Shown: one piece after another, positions 16,786 through 25,054 of the stretch
Layout: every line of letters begins with the position of its first letter
How positions within the stretch are numbered: position 1 is the stretch's first letter
Assembly (NCBI GenBank): GCA_023410575.1
Contig: JAEYPP010000019.1
Span: 20,240 to 84,239, forward strand
Reading direction: 5' to 3'
DNA from: Bacillota bacterium
GTDB lineage: Bacteria > Bacillota > Clostridia > Lachnospirales > Lachnospiraceae
Length of the DNA: 64,000 nt
Notes under the pieces: model-generated
What the model was told of the DNA's origin: nothing
Databases searched by the model: none
What the model saw: only the letters and a program-made list of their open reading frames with translations
Program-made: the position numbers and the translations under genes

Positions 16786-17487
16786 CTAACGCATATATTG
16801 CATTATCTTTCGCTTTACTTGTTCTTTGTTCGTTCTACCTATTGGTAGTAAAGTATGATTGACTAGCTCTACCTCATTTTGCTTAATGGCATGTATTGCC
16901 ACCTGATTTACTAAGAAACCTTTATGAATACGAATAAATCCATATGGTTCTAACTCTTGCTCGACTAAAGTAAGCGTTTGTCGAATCCGATATTCTTGGT
17001 CATTCGTTATTAACTTTATATAATTACCTTCCGCTTCTATGTACAATATCTGATCTAGTGGTAACTTAATACATTCATTACCAACCATAAATACATAATA
17101 TTCTGTTTTTTTTCTCAGATGAGAAATAACTTGACTAATTACTTGTTCAATCTCTTGTTCGAAAAAAGATTTACGTATAAATGCAAATGGATGAAACGTA
17201 AACGATTCATAAACCAATGCATCTTGGTTTGTTACAAAGATGAGACATGCCTTCAAATCTTGCTTGCATAACTGTTTTGCAAGTTCAAATCCTGACATTC
17301 CTGGCATATCAATATCTAGAAATAATACATCGATATCTTGCTGTTCATACTTTTCAAGTAATTGCTCACAAGATTCATACATATGATAGTTGGCTTCAAT
17401 TCCATATTCTAAAAAAACTCGTCTTATTTCATCCTTCAACTTTGTCAATATTCTTATTTCATCATCACAAATTACGATGTTCAACAT
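16786..17487 (-). CDS. LytTR response regulator
   Basis: 233 residues. The receiver domain (1-120) has the acidic pocket CDDE (residues 7-10), the phospho-acceptor in FLDIDMPGMSG (about residue 59) and the conserved Lys in FIRKSF. The LytTR DNA-binding domain fills about 135-233 (YIEAEGNYIKL, IRIHKGFLVN). It heads the six-gene operon, so it probably controls the exporter genes behind it. AAAGGAAA lies 6 nt before the ATG. Confidence 0.93.
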   Translation of the reverse strand: MLNIVICDDEIRILTKLKDEIRRVFLEYGIEANYHMYESCEQLLEKYEQQDIDVLFLDIDMPGMSGFELAKQLCKQDLKACLIFVTNQDALVYESFTFHPFAFIRKSFFEQEIEQVISQVISHLRKKTEYYVFMVGNECIKLPLDQILYIEAEGNYIKLITNDQEYRIRQTLTLVEQELEPYGFIRIHKGFLVNQVAIHAIKQNEVELVNHTLLPIGRTNKEQVKRKIMQYMR

Positions 17488-17503
17488 ATGGTTTCCTTTC
17501 TTC

Positions 17504-17531
17504 CTTATGCCTTATTCCTTATGCCTTATTC
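17504..17531. repeat. 14-bp exact tandem duplication upstream of the LytTR gene
   Basis: CCTTATGCCTTATT occurs twice head to tail (17504-17517, 17518-17531), followed by a partial third copy. It lies 17-44 nt upstream of the regulator start, in the leader region, where copy-number slippage could alter expression. It could also simply be a replication slip. Confidence 0.75.
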
Positions 17532-17683
17532 CTTATTCCTTCTTTCCTCATTATATTACACAAAGTATTCGTCTACAATATAAAACCTAATCCCTTATTC
17601 TCTCTGTCTTACTTCCAAGGGCTGTAAAAAAACATTACAGAACATAAGTGTGTTTCACATACTCTCATTGACTGCTGCATTAA

Positions 17684-18490
17684 TTGCATTCTATATATTC
17701 CCTCTATTTTCTTACATGTATACTTTTTGCTTTGACATCATCTAACTTTAATGTTATAGCACAAGCAAAGACATCTGAGAAAAAGAAACAAGTTATATCA
17801 GTCGGAAAACAAAAATATTCAAAGCAAGTCGGTGATAAAAAATTTTCTCTTAAAGCCAAAACAAGTGGTAATGGTAAATTAACCTATAAAACTAGTAATA
17901 AGAAAATAGTAACAGTTAGCAAGAATGGTTATGTGAGTATTGTAGGTGAAGGTACTGCTAAAGTAACAATTAGTGCTAGTGAAACTAATACATACAAAAA
18001 AGCCAGTAAAACTGTTCAAATTATTGTGAAGCCGAAAAAAATTAGCACAGGTATATCTTTTAGCGGTACCGATGAGACATATGCTGTGTTTGTTTACGAA
18101 GATGGTATAGAAATTCCAGCAGGAGAGGAAATTAACCTTAGCAAGCTACAAAATGGAGGCGTACGTATATATCTTGGTAATAATATAGCACATGTAGACT
18201 GTGGTTATAGATGTACTGGAAACGAAAGAACGCTTGAAGATATCGATCCAGATTTTGAATTCAGTCTTTATGTGCTAGTTAAGGATAGGATGGATAAAGA
18301 ACTTTATGACCGATATATTCAATACCCTGGTACCTATGACAAGAGTAGCTTTCTTCCATTAGATGATTATACATACACATGCATTACAGAGGATGATTAC
18401 TACGATTATTTGGTAATGTTTGTTAGAGGGTACGATAAAGATGATAATATCATATTTGAAAATTACTTCAATTGGCCTAAATCTAAATAA
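17684..18490 (+). CDS. Secreted protein with a Big2-type immunoglobulin-like domain
   Basis: 268 residues from a TTG at 17684; a stop codon precedes it in frame. A signal peptide (about residues 4-28, ending VIAQA) is followed by a bacterial Ig-like group 2 domain (about 38-115: LTYKTSNKKIVTVSKNGYVS, then VGEGTAKVTISA) and an unrecognised acidic C-terminal domain. There is no ribosome site at the TTG, so the start is doubtful or lies after a frameshift. It is probably cell-surface or extracellular; single gene with a good terminator. Confidence 0.7.
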   Translation: MHSIYSLYFLTCILFALTSSNFNVIAQAKTSEKKKQVISVGKQKYSKQVGDKKFSLKAKTSGNGKLTYKTSNKKIVTVSKNGYVSIVGEGTAKVTISASETNTYKKASKTVQIIVKPKKISTGISFSGTDETYAVFVYEDGIEIPAGEEINLSKLQNGGVRIYLGNNIAHVDCGYRCTGNERTLEDIDPDFEFSLYVLVKDRMDKELYDRYIQYPGTYDKSSFLPLDDYTYTCITEDDYYDYLVMFVRGYDKDDNIIFENYFNWPKSK

Positions 18491-18521
18491 ATAGTCAAAT
18501 AATGACTGGTTTATTAGTCTT

Positions 18522-18553
18522 GGAATAGCCAAGTTTTTATACTAGGCTATTCC
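18522..18553 (+). terminator. Terminator of the Big2 protein gene
   Basis: GGAATAGCC (18522-18530) and GGCTATTCC (18545-18553), 14-nt loop, followed by ATCTTTCTTTT. It lies 32 nt after the stop codon. Confidence 0.8.
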
Positions 18554-18819
18554 ATCTTTCTTTTAATGATATGTATCTTCTTGATACAGCGTCCTAATAA
18601 TTTATGCGACGTATTATTAGGCAAACTCTTTCATAATTCATTCTCAATTAGCTTTTGATCTATCTTGGGGATTTATCATCAACCACACCAAATTCAATAC
18701 CGAATTCTCAATAACTACAAAATAGCACTAATATACCTCAAAGTTCTTGATATATTCGTGCTATTTATGCAAACTATAGAAGGTTCTTCCTTACTAATTA
18801 AAATCAAGTAAAACTCTAC
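18554..18819. other. Intergenic stretch with stacked hairpins
   Basis: No gene seen. Besides the minus-strand terminator at 18720-18766, a further perfect 9-bp hairpin lies at 18593-18621 (CCTAATAAT / ATTATTAGG). The convergent arrangement of the flanking genes makes these plausible insulators. Confidence 0.5.
18720..18766 (-). terminator. Terminator of the DUF6273 gene
   Basis: A 16-bp stem with one mismatch (18720-18735 with 18751-18766; core ATAGCAC / GTGCTAT), followed on the minus strand by TTTT. It lies 54 nt past the stop of the 18820-19425 gene. Confidence 0.75.
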
Positions 18820-19425
18820 TTAATATAGACTTAGCCACAAAGCGGGACGGATGCCACCTATACATCTCCCATCAGCAATGTTGCCCTTCAATATATTGTT
18901 TCCTTGAATACCAATAAAACCTTCCGATCCCCAGATATATGCGGCTTTTATATTGAGGCGACCAGGAGACCTAAGCCACCACCAACAATCCCAATCCGTT
19001 CCTAGAACTTTTGCTGTTCGATTACTATTATTCTCATCTTTTCTTTCAAACCAATATCTTTGATTCTTTCCCTTGTTGTACAATTTTGAAGTACTATCGC
19101 CAAAATACTGGCACGCCTCATCAAGACTTAATAAAAATATGCTGTCATTGGTATCTACTCCGCCATTGGTACCATACCACTGATTATTAAGATTTTTATT
19201 TATCACTGGAATTATTCTTGATCGATTATCAGTAGAGAATTTGTCATAAAATTCTCCATTGAGATATTGTCGTAGTGAGCAGTCAGCCCATGTGATATCT
19301 TTATAGGCTTCATGATAAGGACGTTGTTCAATAATATATTCCGTAATAATTAAAGCCCTCTCGTCTTTGATATCAAGTACACGCCAATCGTAACTACCAA
19401 ATAATATTTTATCTCCTACTTGCAT
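18820..19425 (-). CDS. DUF6273-type protein
   Basis: 201 residues that match the DUF6273 pattern common in gut Firmicutes: an opening IlFGsydWrVLDi strand pair, a Trp-rich WWWLRSPG (about residue 150) and a terminal IRPALWLSL. The fold is thought to resemble C-type-lectin/formylglycine-enzyme folds; biochemical function unknown. It has no signal peptide, so this copy would be cytoplasmic. It lies 78 nt downstream of a MerR-type regulator on the same strand and could be its target. The ribosome site is weak. Confidence 0.78.
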   Translation of the reverse strand: MQVGDKILFGSYDWRVLDIKDERALIITEYIIEQRPYHEAYKDITWADCSLRQYLNGEFYDKFSTDNRSRIIPVINKNLNNQWYGTNGGVDTNDSIFLLSLDEACQYFGDSTSKLYNKGKNQRYWFERKDENNSNRTAKVLGTDWDCWWWLRSPGRLNIKAAYIWGSEGFIGIQGNNILKGNIADGRCIGGIRPALWLSLY

Positions 19426-19503
19426 ATTGATCTATTCACTTTCTATGATGTTTGTATTTTACAAATAGTAATAAAACTTACTTATGGGAACATCCTTACA
19501 TAC

Positions 19504-20484
19504 TTATATTCCTTCCCTAAGTTTGATAGGAAAATATCTTTGCATTTGTTTATAGCCAAGTCCCTTTTCTATGTCTTTATAAATAATATCTCTTCCCTCT
19601 TCATATAAATAAGGCATATTGAACATAACATTGCGACTAGTGTCAATCTCAAAATTAGTGTTTTCAATCCACTGGAGAACTTTACCTTCTACCTTTTCTA
19701 TGCTCTCGTTATCTTCATCAATATTAACTGCCATAGCGTATAAGCCTCCTGGAAAATCAATTAATTCAAAAGGAGCTACATCCGTATTAGTTACGCCATC
19801 TTTCACGGCACATATCCATTCAGCTTTATCATCTTTAGTCAGTAAAAAGTCAAAACAATCAAAAATCACACTCTGATATAAATGGCAATACTGCCACAGC
19901 TGGTACATATATCCTCCTTCTTTGAACATATCTCCCCATGTTTGATTACCACATGTTAATGCTTTGAATTCTGGTATCCTGACCACCATGATATCAGGAA
20001 TTTTCTTATCTAATTTTTCCGTTATATCAATCAATCGGTTAATATTGGCTGGCTTGCCGATGTACTCAACACTAATCAACTGTGTTTCAATCTCTTTCGC
20101 CTTGTTATACAACAGTTTTATGTCGGAGTTATCTGTAAAGTTCACTTGCTCAAATTCGTGTATAAAATCTAATATGATTTCTTTTAACTCATGCAAAAGC
20201 GCAACCTCGTCGTCAATGCTATGTACCTTTTTCCCCAGTACTTCTAAAACTACAGAGGAACTAGAAGTGTTAAAAATACGCTGAATGTCTTTTATGCTGA
20301 TATTCAATTTGCGTAATATCAGTATCTGTTCGAGGCGCCTCACAGCGTTATCATCATACATTCTATACGCATAATCATCACTTCGAGTGCTTGACAACAG
20401 CCCCATGTCTTCATAATAACGCAATGTACGAGCTGTAATGTCATACTTGTTTGACACATCTTTGATTTTAATTAGGTTACTCAT
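19504..20484 (-). CDS. MerR family regulator with GyrI-like effector domain
   Basis: 326 residues. The N-terminal MerR winged helix (IKIKDVSNKYDITARTLRYY, residues 5-75) is followed by a long coiled coil (about 80-130) and a C-terminal domain of about 160 residues with the GyrI/SOUL-like pattern (FPGGLYAMAV, QWIENTNFEID). Such regulators bind small hydrophobic ligands and twist promoters with over-long spacers. Its own promoter (20523-20553) has the 19-bp spacer expected for this family, so autoregulation is likely. Confidence 0.92.
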   Translation of the reverse strand: MSNLIKIKDVSNKYDITARTLRYYEDMGLLSSTRSDDYAYRMYDDNAVRRLEQILILRKLNISIKDIQRIFNTSSSSVVLEVLGKKVHSIDDEVALLHELKEIILDFIHEFEQVNFTDNSDIKLLYNKAKEIETQLISVEYIGKPANINRLIDITEKLDKKIPDIMVVRIPEFKALTCGNQTWGDMFKEGGYMYQLWQYCHLYQSVIFDCFDFLLTKDDKAEWICAVKDGVTNTDVAPFELIDFPGGLYAMAVNIDEDNESIEKVEGKVLQWIENTNFEIDTSRNVMFNMPYLYEEGRDIIYKDIEKGLGYKQMQRYFPIKLREGI

Positions 20485-20522
20485 TTATTTCCACCTCTCT
20501 TCAATTTATTAGGGATAAGCTT

Positions 20523-20553
20523 ATTATAAAGGTTTCCCCAAAGGAAGAGTCAA
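20523..20553 (-). promoter_or_regulatory. MerR-type promoter with 19-bp spacer
   Basis: Minus strand -35 TTGACT (20548-20553) and -10 TATAAT (20523-20528) are separated by exactly 19 nt, and the spacer carries the imperfect dyad TTTCC/GGAA. An over-long spacer with a central dyad is the hallmark of MerR-activated promoters. Confidence 0.75.
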
Positions 20554-20567
20554 GCATAAGTTCATAC

Positions 20568-22742
20568 TTAATTCCAAACCATATGATGCCCACCAATCCA
20601 ACCTTCTTGTCCATCCTGAGTTCGTACTTTAATTACCTGTCTTGAATCATCCTTATCGATTACTGTAAGTATTTCGCCTTCTTCTGGTTTATAAAAAGCA
20701 CCTTCAAGTTCCATAGTCACTTCTACTGGTGGTCCCCAAGGAACTTGCTCAATATCATGGAATAAAATATCCCCATAAGATGCACGGTATGGCATACCAA
20801 TCATTTGATTGCTTGATACACCCATACCTGTCTTATAATCAACATACCATAACACTAAGTCTTCATAGGTTTCTTCGAAAGATGGAGAACGATAACAGCC
20901 ACTCCAAACATATATCTTTCCATCTCCAGATACGCTAACTATTTCATCATAATTCAAGTCAATAGCCTCTTCTAAACTATGTTCATCTAAGCGGAATAAT
21001 ACGGAATCCCCATAACAATCTGCATATTCCGTCGTGTAGATTTCTATAAAATCATCTGTCATATCAACATCACAGATACCAATCACAAAGGTTTGATATT
21101 CCTCTGGATTTGTCTTAAACAATACCTTTTTATTCCCTAAGGCTATTTCTACTATAGTATCTTTAACTTCTGACCCCTCACTCTTTTCCTGCGTTCCAAA
21201 TAAATATCGAATTCTTAGTACTTCTAACTTATCGTCTAGGTTAAAGTCATAAACAATTTCTTTCTCTAAAACTTGTGGCCATGACATCTCACTATAATCA
21301 TAGCTATCTAAGTTAAAACATTCAAACAACTGACACCTTTGCAATGTATCATTGATGTTACGAATAACTTTCTTCTGTTCCTTATTTAGATTGCTTGATA
21401 AAATCTCATCACTAACTTCGTTATCCTCGAATTCATATTTTGAATAAGCCTCATCATAATGATTGTCATTGGATTCGATTTGATTCTCATATAATACCTG
21501 TTCTATGCTATATGTAGCTGAATCACTAAATCTTCTAACATATAAATTCATATTCTCATCACTATCGAAGGCTACATAAAAACTTTCTATACTGCCATCG
21601 CTGCCGCCATAATAAATTCCTGCTCCCAAAACATCCTCTGGTATCTGATACCGTTCATACTCAATACTATTATACAGAGGTAAAATCATCTCTGTATCTT
21701 CTAGACTAAGGATATACTCCTCTCCTTGAAATTCGAGTCCTACTTTATTCTCATAAAAGTTCCAAGAAACATCCTCTCGGATGTGATCACGGTAACCTTC
21801 TTTTGTTTTGGCAATCTGCATCTTAGAATCAGTCCCTAGCACATCATTTGACTCAAAGGATAGAAAATAATCTCCATCACGAAATTCCATCGTATATACT
21901 ACACAACCCAACATGTATCTGCTTTCCTTAATAATTAAACAATCTCCCAGTTGTTGTTTTACTTCTTCAAAATTTAAACCAGCATGAACTTGAGAAAACT
22001 CTATCCATGGTGCAAACTGAATGAATCTATTTTCTTCTACTTCGTCACGATTTTGTCCGAAGTAAAGTCCTATTGCTCTGTAATAGTCCAAAGAAGGATA
22101 CAATTCATCTGTTTGCTTGCTTATAATACAATCCTTACCAAAATGGTCTTGAATTGTATCTGAGGAATCATTTAGTAATTCTATCATCTTGTTTTGGCTA
22201 AGAAATCCAACAGGTTTATATATGTATATTGTATAATCTTTCCCTGTCTCTTCTTCTGATACAAATGAAACTAAGTACTCCTTCTCAATATATGAAATCT
22301 CGTAGTATTCTACACTCCCGTAGGAATGCTCTCGAACCATTCCATCATATTCACTTCCATCATCGACAATTTCATATGTAATAATATCAGTTTCTCCATA
22401 TTCTTTTTTAATCGAACTAAAATCACTACATCTTCCTTTATCTAGAAATTCCGTCTCTCCTTGGTATTCGATATACTGTAAACGTTGGTCACCATTAAAA
22501 AAGAATGCTGTTTTTATATCTGTAAAATAATATCCTTGATCTAATTTCGAAATACCCATTGGTCGTAATTCGTACTGATTACCTAACTGATCTATTACCT
22601 CTTGTTCTGACATACCAATGAATGCCACATAAGAATCAATACTTGATATAGAGCTTGAATCTTCAACCACTTGCTTCTCATTATGTCTACAGCCTATTAA
22701 TAATATCATTAGTAAGATAAAAAATAATACTCTTTTTTTCAT
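20568..22742 (-). CDS. Large exported lipoprotein with C-terminal SH3-like domain
   Basis: 724 residues. Signal peptide with lipobox LLIGC (Cys 18). The N-terminal half holds two or more repeats resembling the SmpA/OmlA-like or DUF pattern MSEQEVIDQLG (about residue 48), and an acidic middle. The last 60 residues look like an SH3b domain (GAFYKPEEGEILTVID, VRTQDGQEGWIGG), a module that binds peptidoglycan. No catalytic motif is recognised. Single gene, 26 nt from the MerR promoter region. It shares the exported, acidic, beta-rich style of the 3479-5155 lipoprotein but not clear sequence identity. Confidence 0.8.
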   Translation of the reverse strand: MKKRVLFFILLMILLIGCRHNEKQVVEDSSSISSIDSYVAFIGMSEQEVIDQLGNQYELRPMGISKLDQGYYFTDIKTAFFFNGDQRLQYIEYQGETEFLDKGRCSDFSSIKKEYGETDIITYEIVDDGSEYDGMVREHSYGSVEYYEISYIEKEYLVSFVSEEETGKDYTIYIYKPVGFLSQNKMIELLNDSSDTIQDHFGKDCIISKQTDELYPSLDYYRAIGLYFGQNRDEVEENRFIQFAPWIEFSQVHAGLNFEEVKQQLGDCLIIKESRYMLGCVVYTMEFRDGDYFLSFESNDVLGTDSKMQIAKTKEGYRDHIREDVSWNFYENKVGLEFQGEEYILSLEDTEMILPLYNSIEYERYQIPEDVLGAGIYYGGSDGSIESFYVAFDSDENMNLYVRRFSDSATYSIEQVLYENQIESNDNHYDEAYSKYEFEDNEVSDEILSSNLNKEQKKVIRNINDTLQRCQLFECFNLDSYDYSEMSWPQVLEKEIVYDFNLDDKLEVLRIRYLFGTQEKSEGSEVKDTIVEIALGNKKVLFKTNPEEYQTFVIGICDVDMTDDFIEIYTTEYADCYGDSVLFRLDEHSLEEAIDLNYDEIVSVSGDGKIYVWSGCYRSPSFEETYEDLVLWYVDYKTGMGVSSNQMIGMPYRASYGDILFHDIEQVPWGPPVEVTMELEGAFYKPEEGEILTVIDKDDSRQVIKVRTQDGQEGWIGGHHMVWN

Positions 22743-22988
22743 ACTCCCTCCTCTTTATTGAATACTACATTGTTCTTCTGTAACTTTAACTTCATCTCCT
22801 CATAAAAGCCATTCATTGCTGTATTGGTAATTACATATTATGAATTGATATTTAAATACAATTTTACAAAATAATGTAATTTATGTCAATTTATTGAACC
22901 TGTTGCATATCAGCCCTATCAGTTATAGTCACAATAATCAATCACTCCCCTATAAAACCATAGAACTATAGCTGGCGCCATCATGAGA

Positions 22989-23019
22989 AAAGACGAAATC
23001 CTCGTGTGATTTCGTCTTT
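22989..23019. terminator. Terminator-like hairpin
   Basis: AAAGACGAAATC (22989-23000) and its perfect complement (23008-23019), 7-nt loop, with short U-runs on both strands. Confidence 0.65.
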
Positions 23020-23096
23020 CTATTCTACTTATTTATATTCAACTATTTCCACAATATATGAAATTAGTAGATGTGTTTCTATATCTTTATATCAAC

Positions 23097-23142
23097 GAAC
23101 GGTCACCTTATCAATTTAGATTTATTGATAAAATGACCGTTC
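23097..23142. repeat. Long interrupted hairpin
   Basis: GAACGGTCA (23097-23105) pairs with TGACCGTTC (23134-23142) and TTATCAAT pairs with ATTGATAA inside it, 17 paired bases in all, with only an 8-nt loop and 2 unpaired bases per side. No U-run follows on either strand, so it is more likely an RNA structure or a small palindromic element than a terminator. Confidence 0.6.
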
Positions 23143-23579
23143 TAAAATTCTTCGTTATTCAATTATTCACTGCTTTCTTCAATCTTTGATTGATATGTTA
23201 TTTATTCTCTGCTCGTAAGTTCTGCGTTTCACTTACTTAGAATGTTACTACAAGGATAATCTTTCATAATACCAAGTTTTCATTAATTAGGATACAACAA
23301 TCCTAATAATTTCATAATACATAACCCATAAATTCTTTTAGTTTCTCCACTTATTAACTAATGATAAATAAAGTTAGTGAAACGTCTAAGTCATATAGAT
23401 ACTATATCATTCCAGCCTTTGTTTCTTTACACAAATTCGGAACCTTGCATATTACTTTTGTGGTAAATACTCAATATGTATGCTAGCTTGTACACCTTAA
23501 TATAATCCTCTCTTTCGAATTGTTGAAAGCTTTCATTTGGGATTATCACTCTTGATTAAGGTCTTCTTGCAGAGAATTG

Positions 23580-23627
23580 CTATGCACTACCACTTTCATA
23601 TTGACGGCTGTCTGTTATCATTTCCAA
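23580..23627 (-). CDS. Possible leader peptide
   Basis: A TTG at 23627 stands 9 nt after a strong AAAAGGAGG (23637-23645) and opens a 15-codon frame, MEMITDSRQYESGSA. It lies about 100 nt downstream of the promoter at 23733-23761. The strength of the ribosome site compared with the shortness of the frame suggests a leader peptide or the 5' stump of a lost gene. Confidence 0.35.
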   Translation of the reverse strand: MEMITDSRQYESGSA

Positions 23628-23732
23628 TGGAATCAACCTCCTTTTACAAACATCCTGATTAATCTTCACAAACCTCTTTCTACTTTGAATTCAAAAGGAA
23701 TAAGTTTTTCAGGAATTTTTGTTTGTAAACTT

Positions 23733-23761
23733 ATATTACCATATGTACCACGAATTGTCAA
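23733..23761 (-). promoter_or_regulatory. Orphan sigma-A promoter
   Basis: TTGACA (23756-23761) and TAATAT (23733-23738) with a 17-nt spacer on the minus strand. It points into a 600-bp stretch without a gene. Confidence 0.6.
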
Positions 23762-23949
23762 CCAATTTTATTCATAATATATTATTATTCGATTAAATTC
23801 ATATATCATTCGACATATCTGTCAACTGTAAAATATATGCTAAACATTCTGTCATCTCATCTGTCCATTCTCAAATCAAATGTATAACAGAAACATGGTC
23901 ATACTTTCTCATATAGCCTCTCTTGATATAGGTAAATTTTAGCTTTATA

Positions 23950-24870
23950 TCATAAAATAGTTCCGCGATTCTCTTTTGTTAACGGTAAGTTGCTATCTAT
24001 TGTCCAAATTGGATTATCAGGTGTTTTAACAAAAAGACGAACAAATAAAAATCCGAGTAAGAGGACTGCAGTTACTAAAACTCCGCCTTCTATGCCATAA
24101 CTTCCACCTGTAAGAATGCTGTTATCTCCCATATTTGTAATGAAAACTGCAGTTTGTTCATTTCCACTTACATTCATTCCAAATATATCACCCTGTATGA
24201 AGTTCCAAGCAATATGAAATCCTGTCGGTAACCACAAAGCTCCAGATTTGATAAACATATAGGAAAAAAGGAGACCTGCGAATAATGTATTTACATACGA
24301 GAGTATCGTCACACCAGGATTCATAAGATGAAATGAGGAAAAAATAACAGCTGATGTCCAATAAACAACCCATTGCTTTCGTGTTGTTTTGAGTGCTGTC
24401 ATAATAATGCCACGCGCAATAAACTCTTCTGAAAAGACTGTGATACATAAACTTATAAACTCAATCAGAAATGATATCGATAAGAGCCTGTGCACATCTG
24501 TACCTAATACATGAACCTGACCACATAAAAGAAGAATTCCAAATATCAACACAATCGATATCGTACCAATTAAAAAACCATAAAATATCCAGCGCAACCA
24601 CCTATCTCTAACGAGACCCACTTCACATAAAGAACGTTTATAAATTAACTTAAAAAGAAGAATTCCCCCACCAATTATAATTAGGTTATATAACCCCGTA
24701 CCTACAAGCTTAGCTAGAAGACCATTATAATCAGCAAAACTCTCACCTATACCTAATGCGACAGTGATGAGCAGTATAGCCACAATAACCACCCAACCAG
24801 AACGTGTCTCGCCATAACCATTTTTAAATAGTTTTCTCATATTGTCTTTCACTTTCCTTATCTCCTCCAA
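23950..24870 (-). CDS. CPBP family intramembrane metalloprotease
   Basis: 306 residues with about eight membrane segments. Active-site blocks: SEEFIARGII (EExxxR, about residue 148), FSSFHLMNPG (FxxxH, about 183) and FHIAWNFIQG (HxxxN-like, about 232). It is larger than the 1336-2103 protein and belongs to another branch of the family. Single gene; no substrate candidate nearby. A start further in (MRKLFKNGYG, residue 11) is possible. Confidence 0.85.
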   Translation of the reverse strand: MEEIRKVKDNMRKLFKNGYGETRSGWVVIVAILLITVALGIGESFADYNGLLAKLVGTGLYNLIIIGGGILLFKLIYKRSLCEVGLVRDRWLRWIFYGFLIGTISIVLIFGILLLCGQVHVLGTDVHRLLSISFLIEFISLCITVFSEEFIARGIIMTALKTTRKQWVVYWTSAVIFSSFHLMNPGVTILSYVNTLFAGLLFSYMFIKSGALWLPTGFHIAWNFIQGDIFGMNVSGNEQTAVFITNMGDNSILTGGSYGIEGGVLVTAVLLLGFLFVRLFVKTPDNPIWTIDSNLPLTKENRGTIL

Positions 24871-25026
24871 TGTAATCTATGCCGTTTTCTATTTATTTTT
24901 CACCATAATACTTCTCCAATGAAGAAAAACAATTTTATGTTTAATTCTCTGTGAGTCTACTAAATAGTCTTCCTCTGTTGGTTTTTATTAAGATACTTTA
25001 TTATTATAGCATAAAAGGAAAAAAGT

Positions 25027-25049
25027 ACCACTTAATATTTAAGGGTGGT
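25027..25049 (-). terminator. Terminator of the CcdA-TlpA fusion gene
   Basis: ACCACTTAA (25027-25035) with TTAAGGGTGGT (25039-25049), followed on the minus strand by ACTTTTTTCC. It begins 5 nt after the stop codon. Confidence 0.85.
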
Positions 25050-25054
25050 CCCAA

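Larger units (their letters stand above)
22743..23949. other. 1.2-kb stretch with regulatory signals but no gene
   Basis: No frame above about 66 codons looks coding on either strand. The stretch holds a 12-bp hairpin (22989-23019), a 19-bp interrupted hairpin (23097-23142), a good minus-strand promoter (23733-23761) and a short leader frame (23580-23627) with a strong ribosome site. It looks like a transcription unit whose main gene has been lost, or a non-coding RNA unit. Confidence 0.5.

Noticed and set aside
23577..23777. 66-codon plus-strand frame in the empty stretch
   Set aside because: Antisense to a well-formed minus-strand promoter and ribosome site, no start signal, no recognisable motif.
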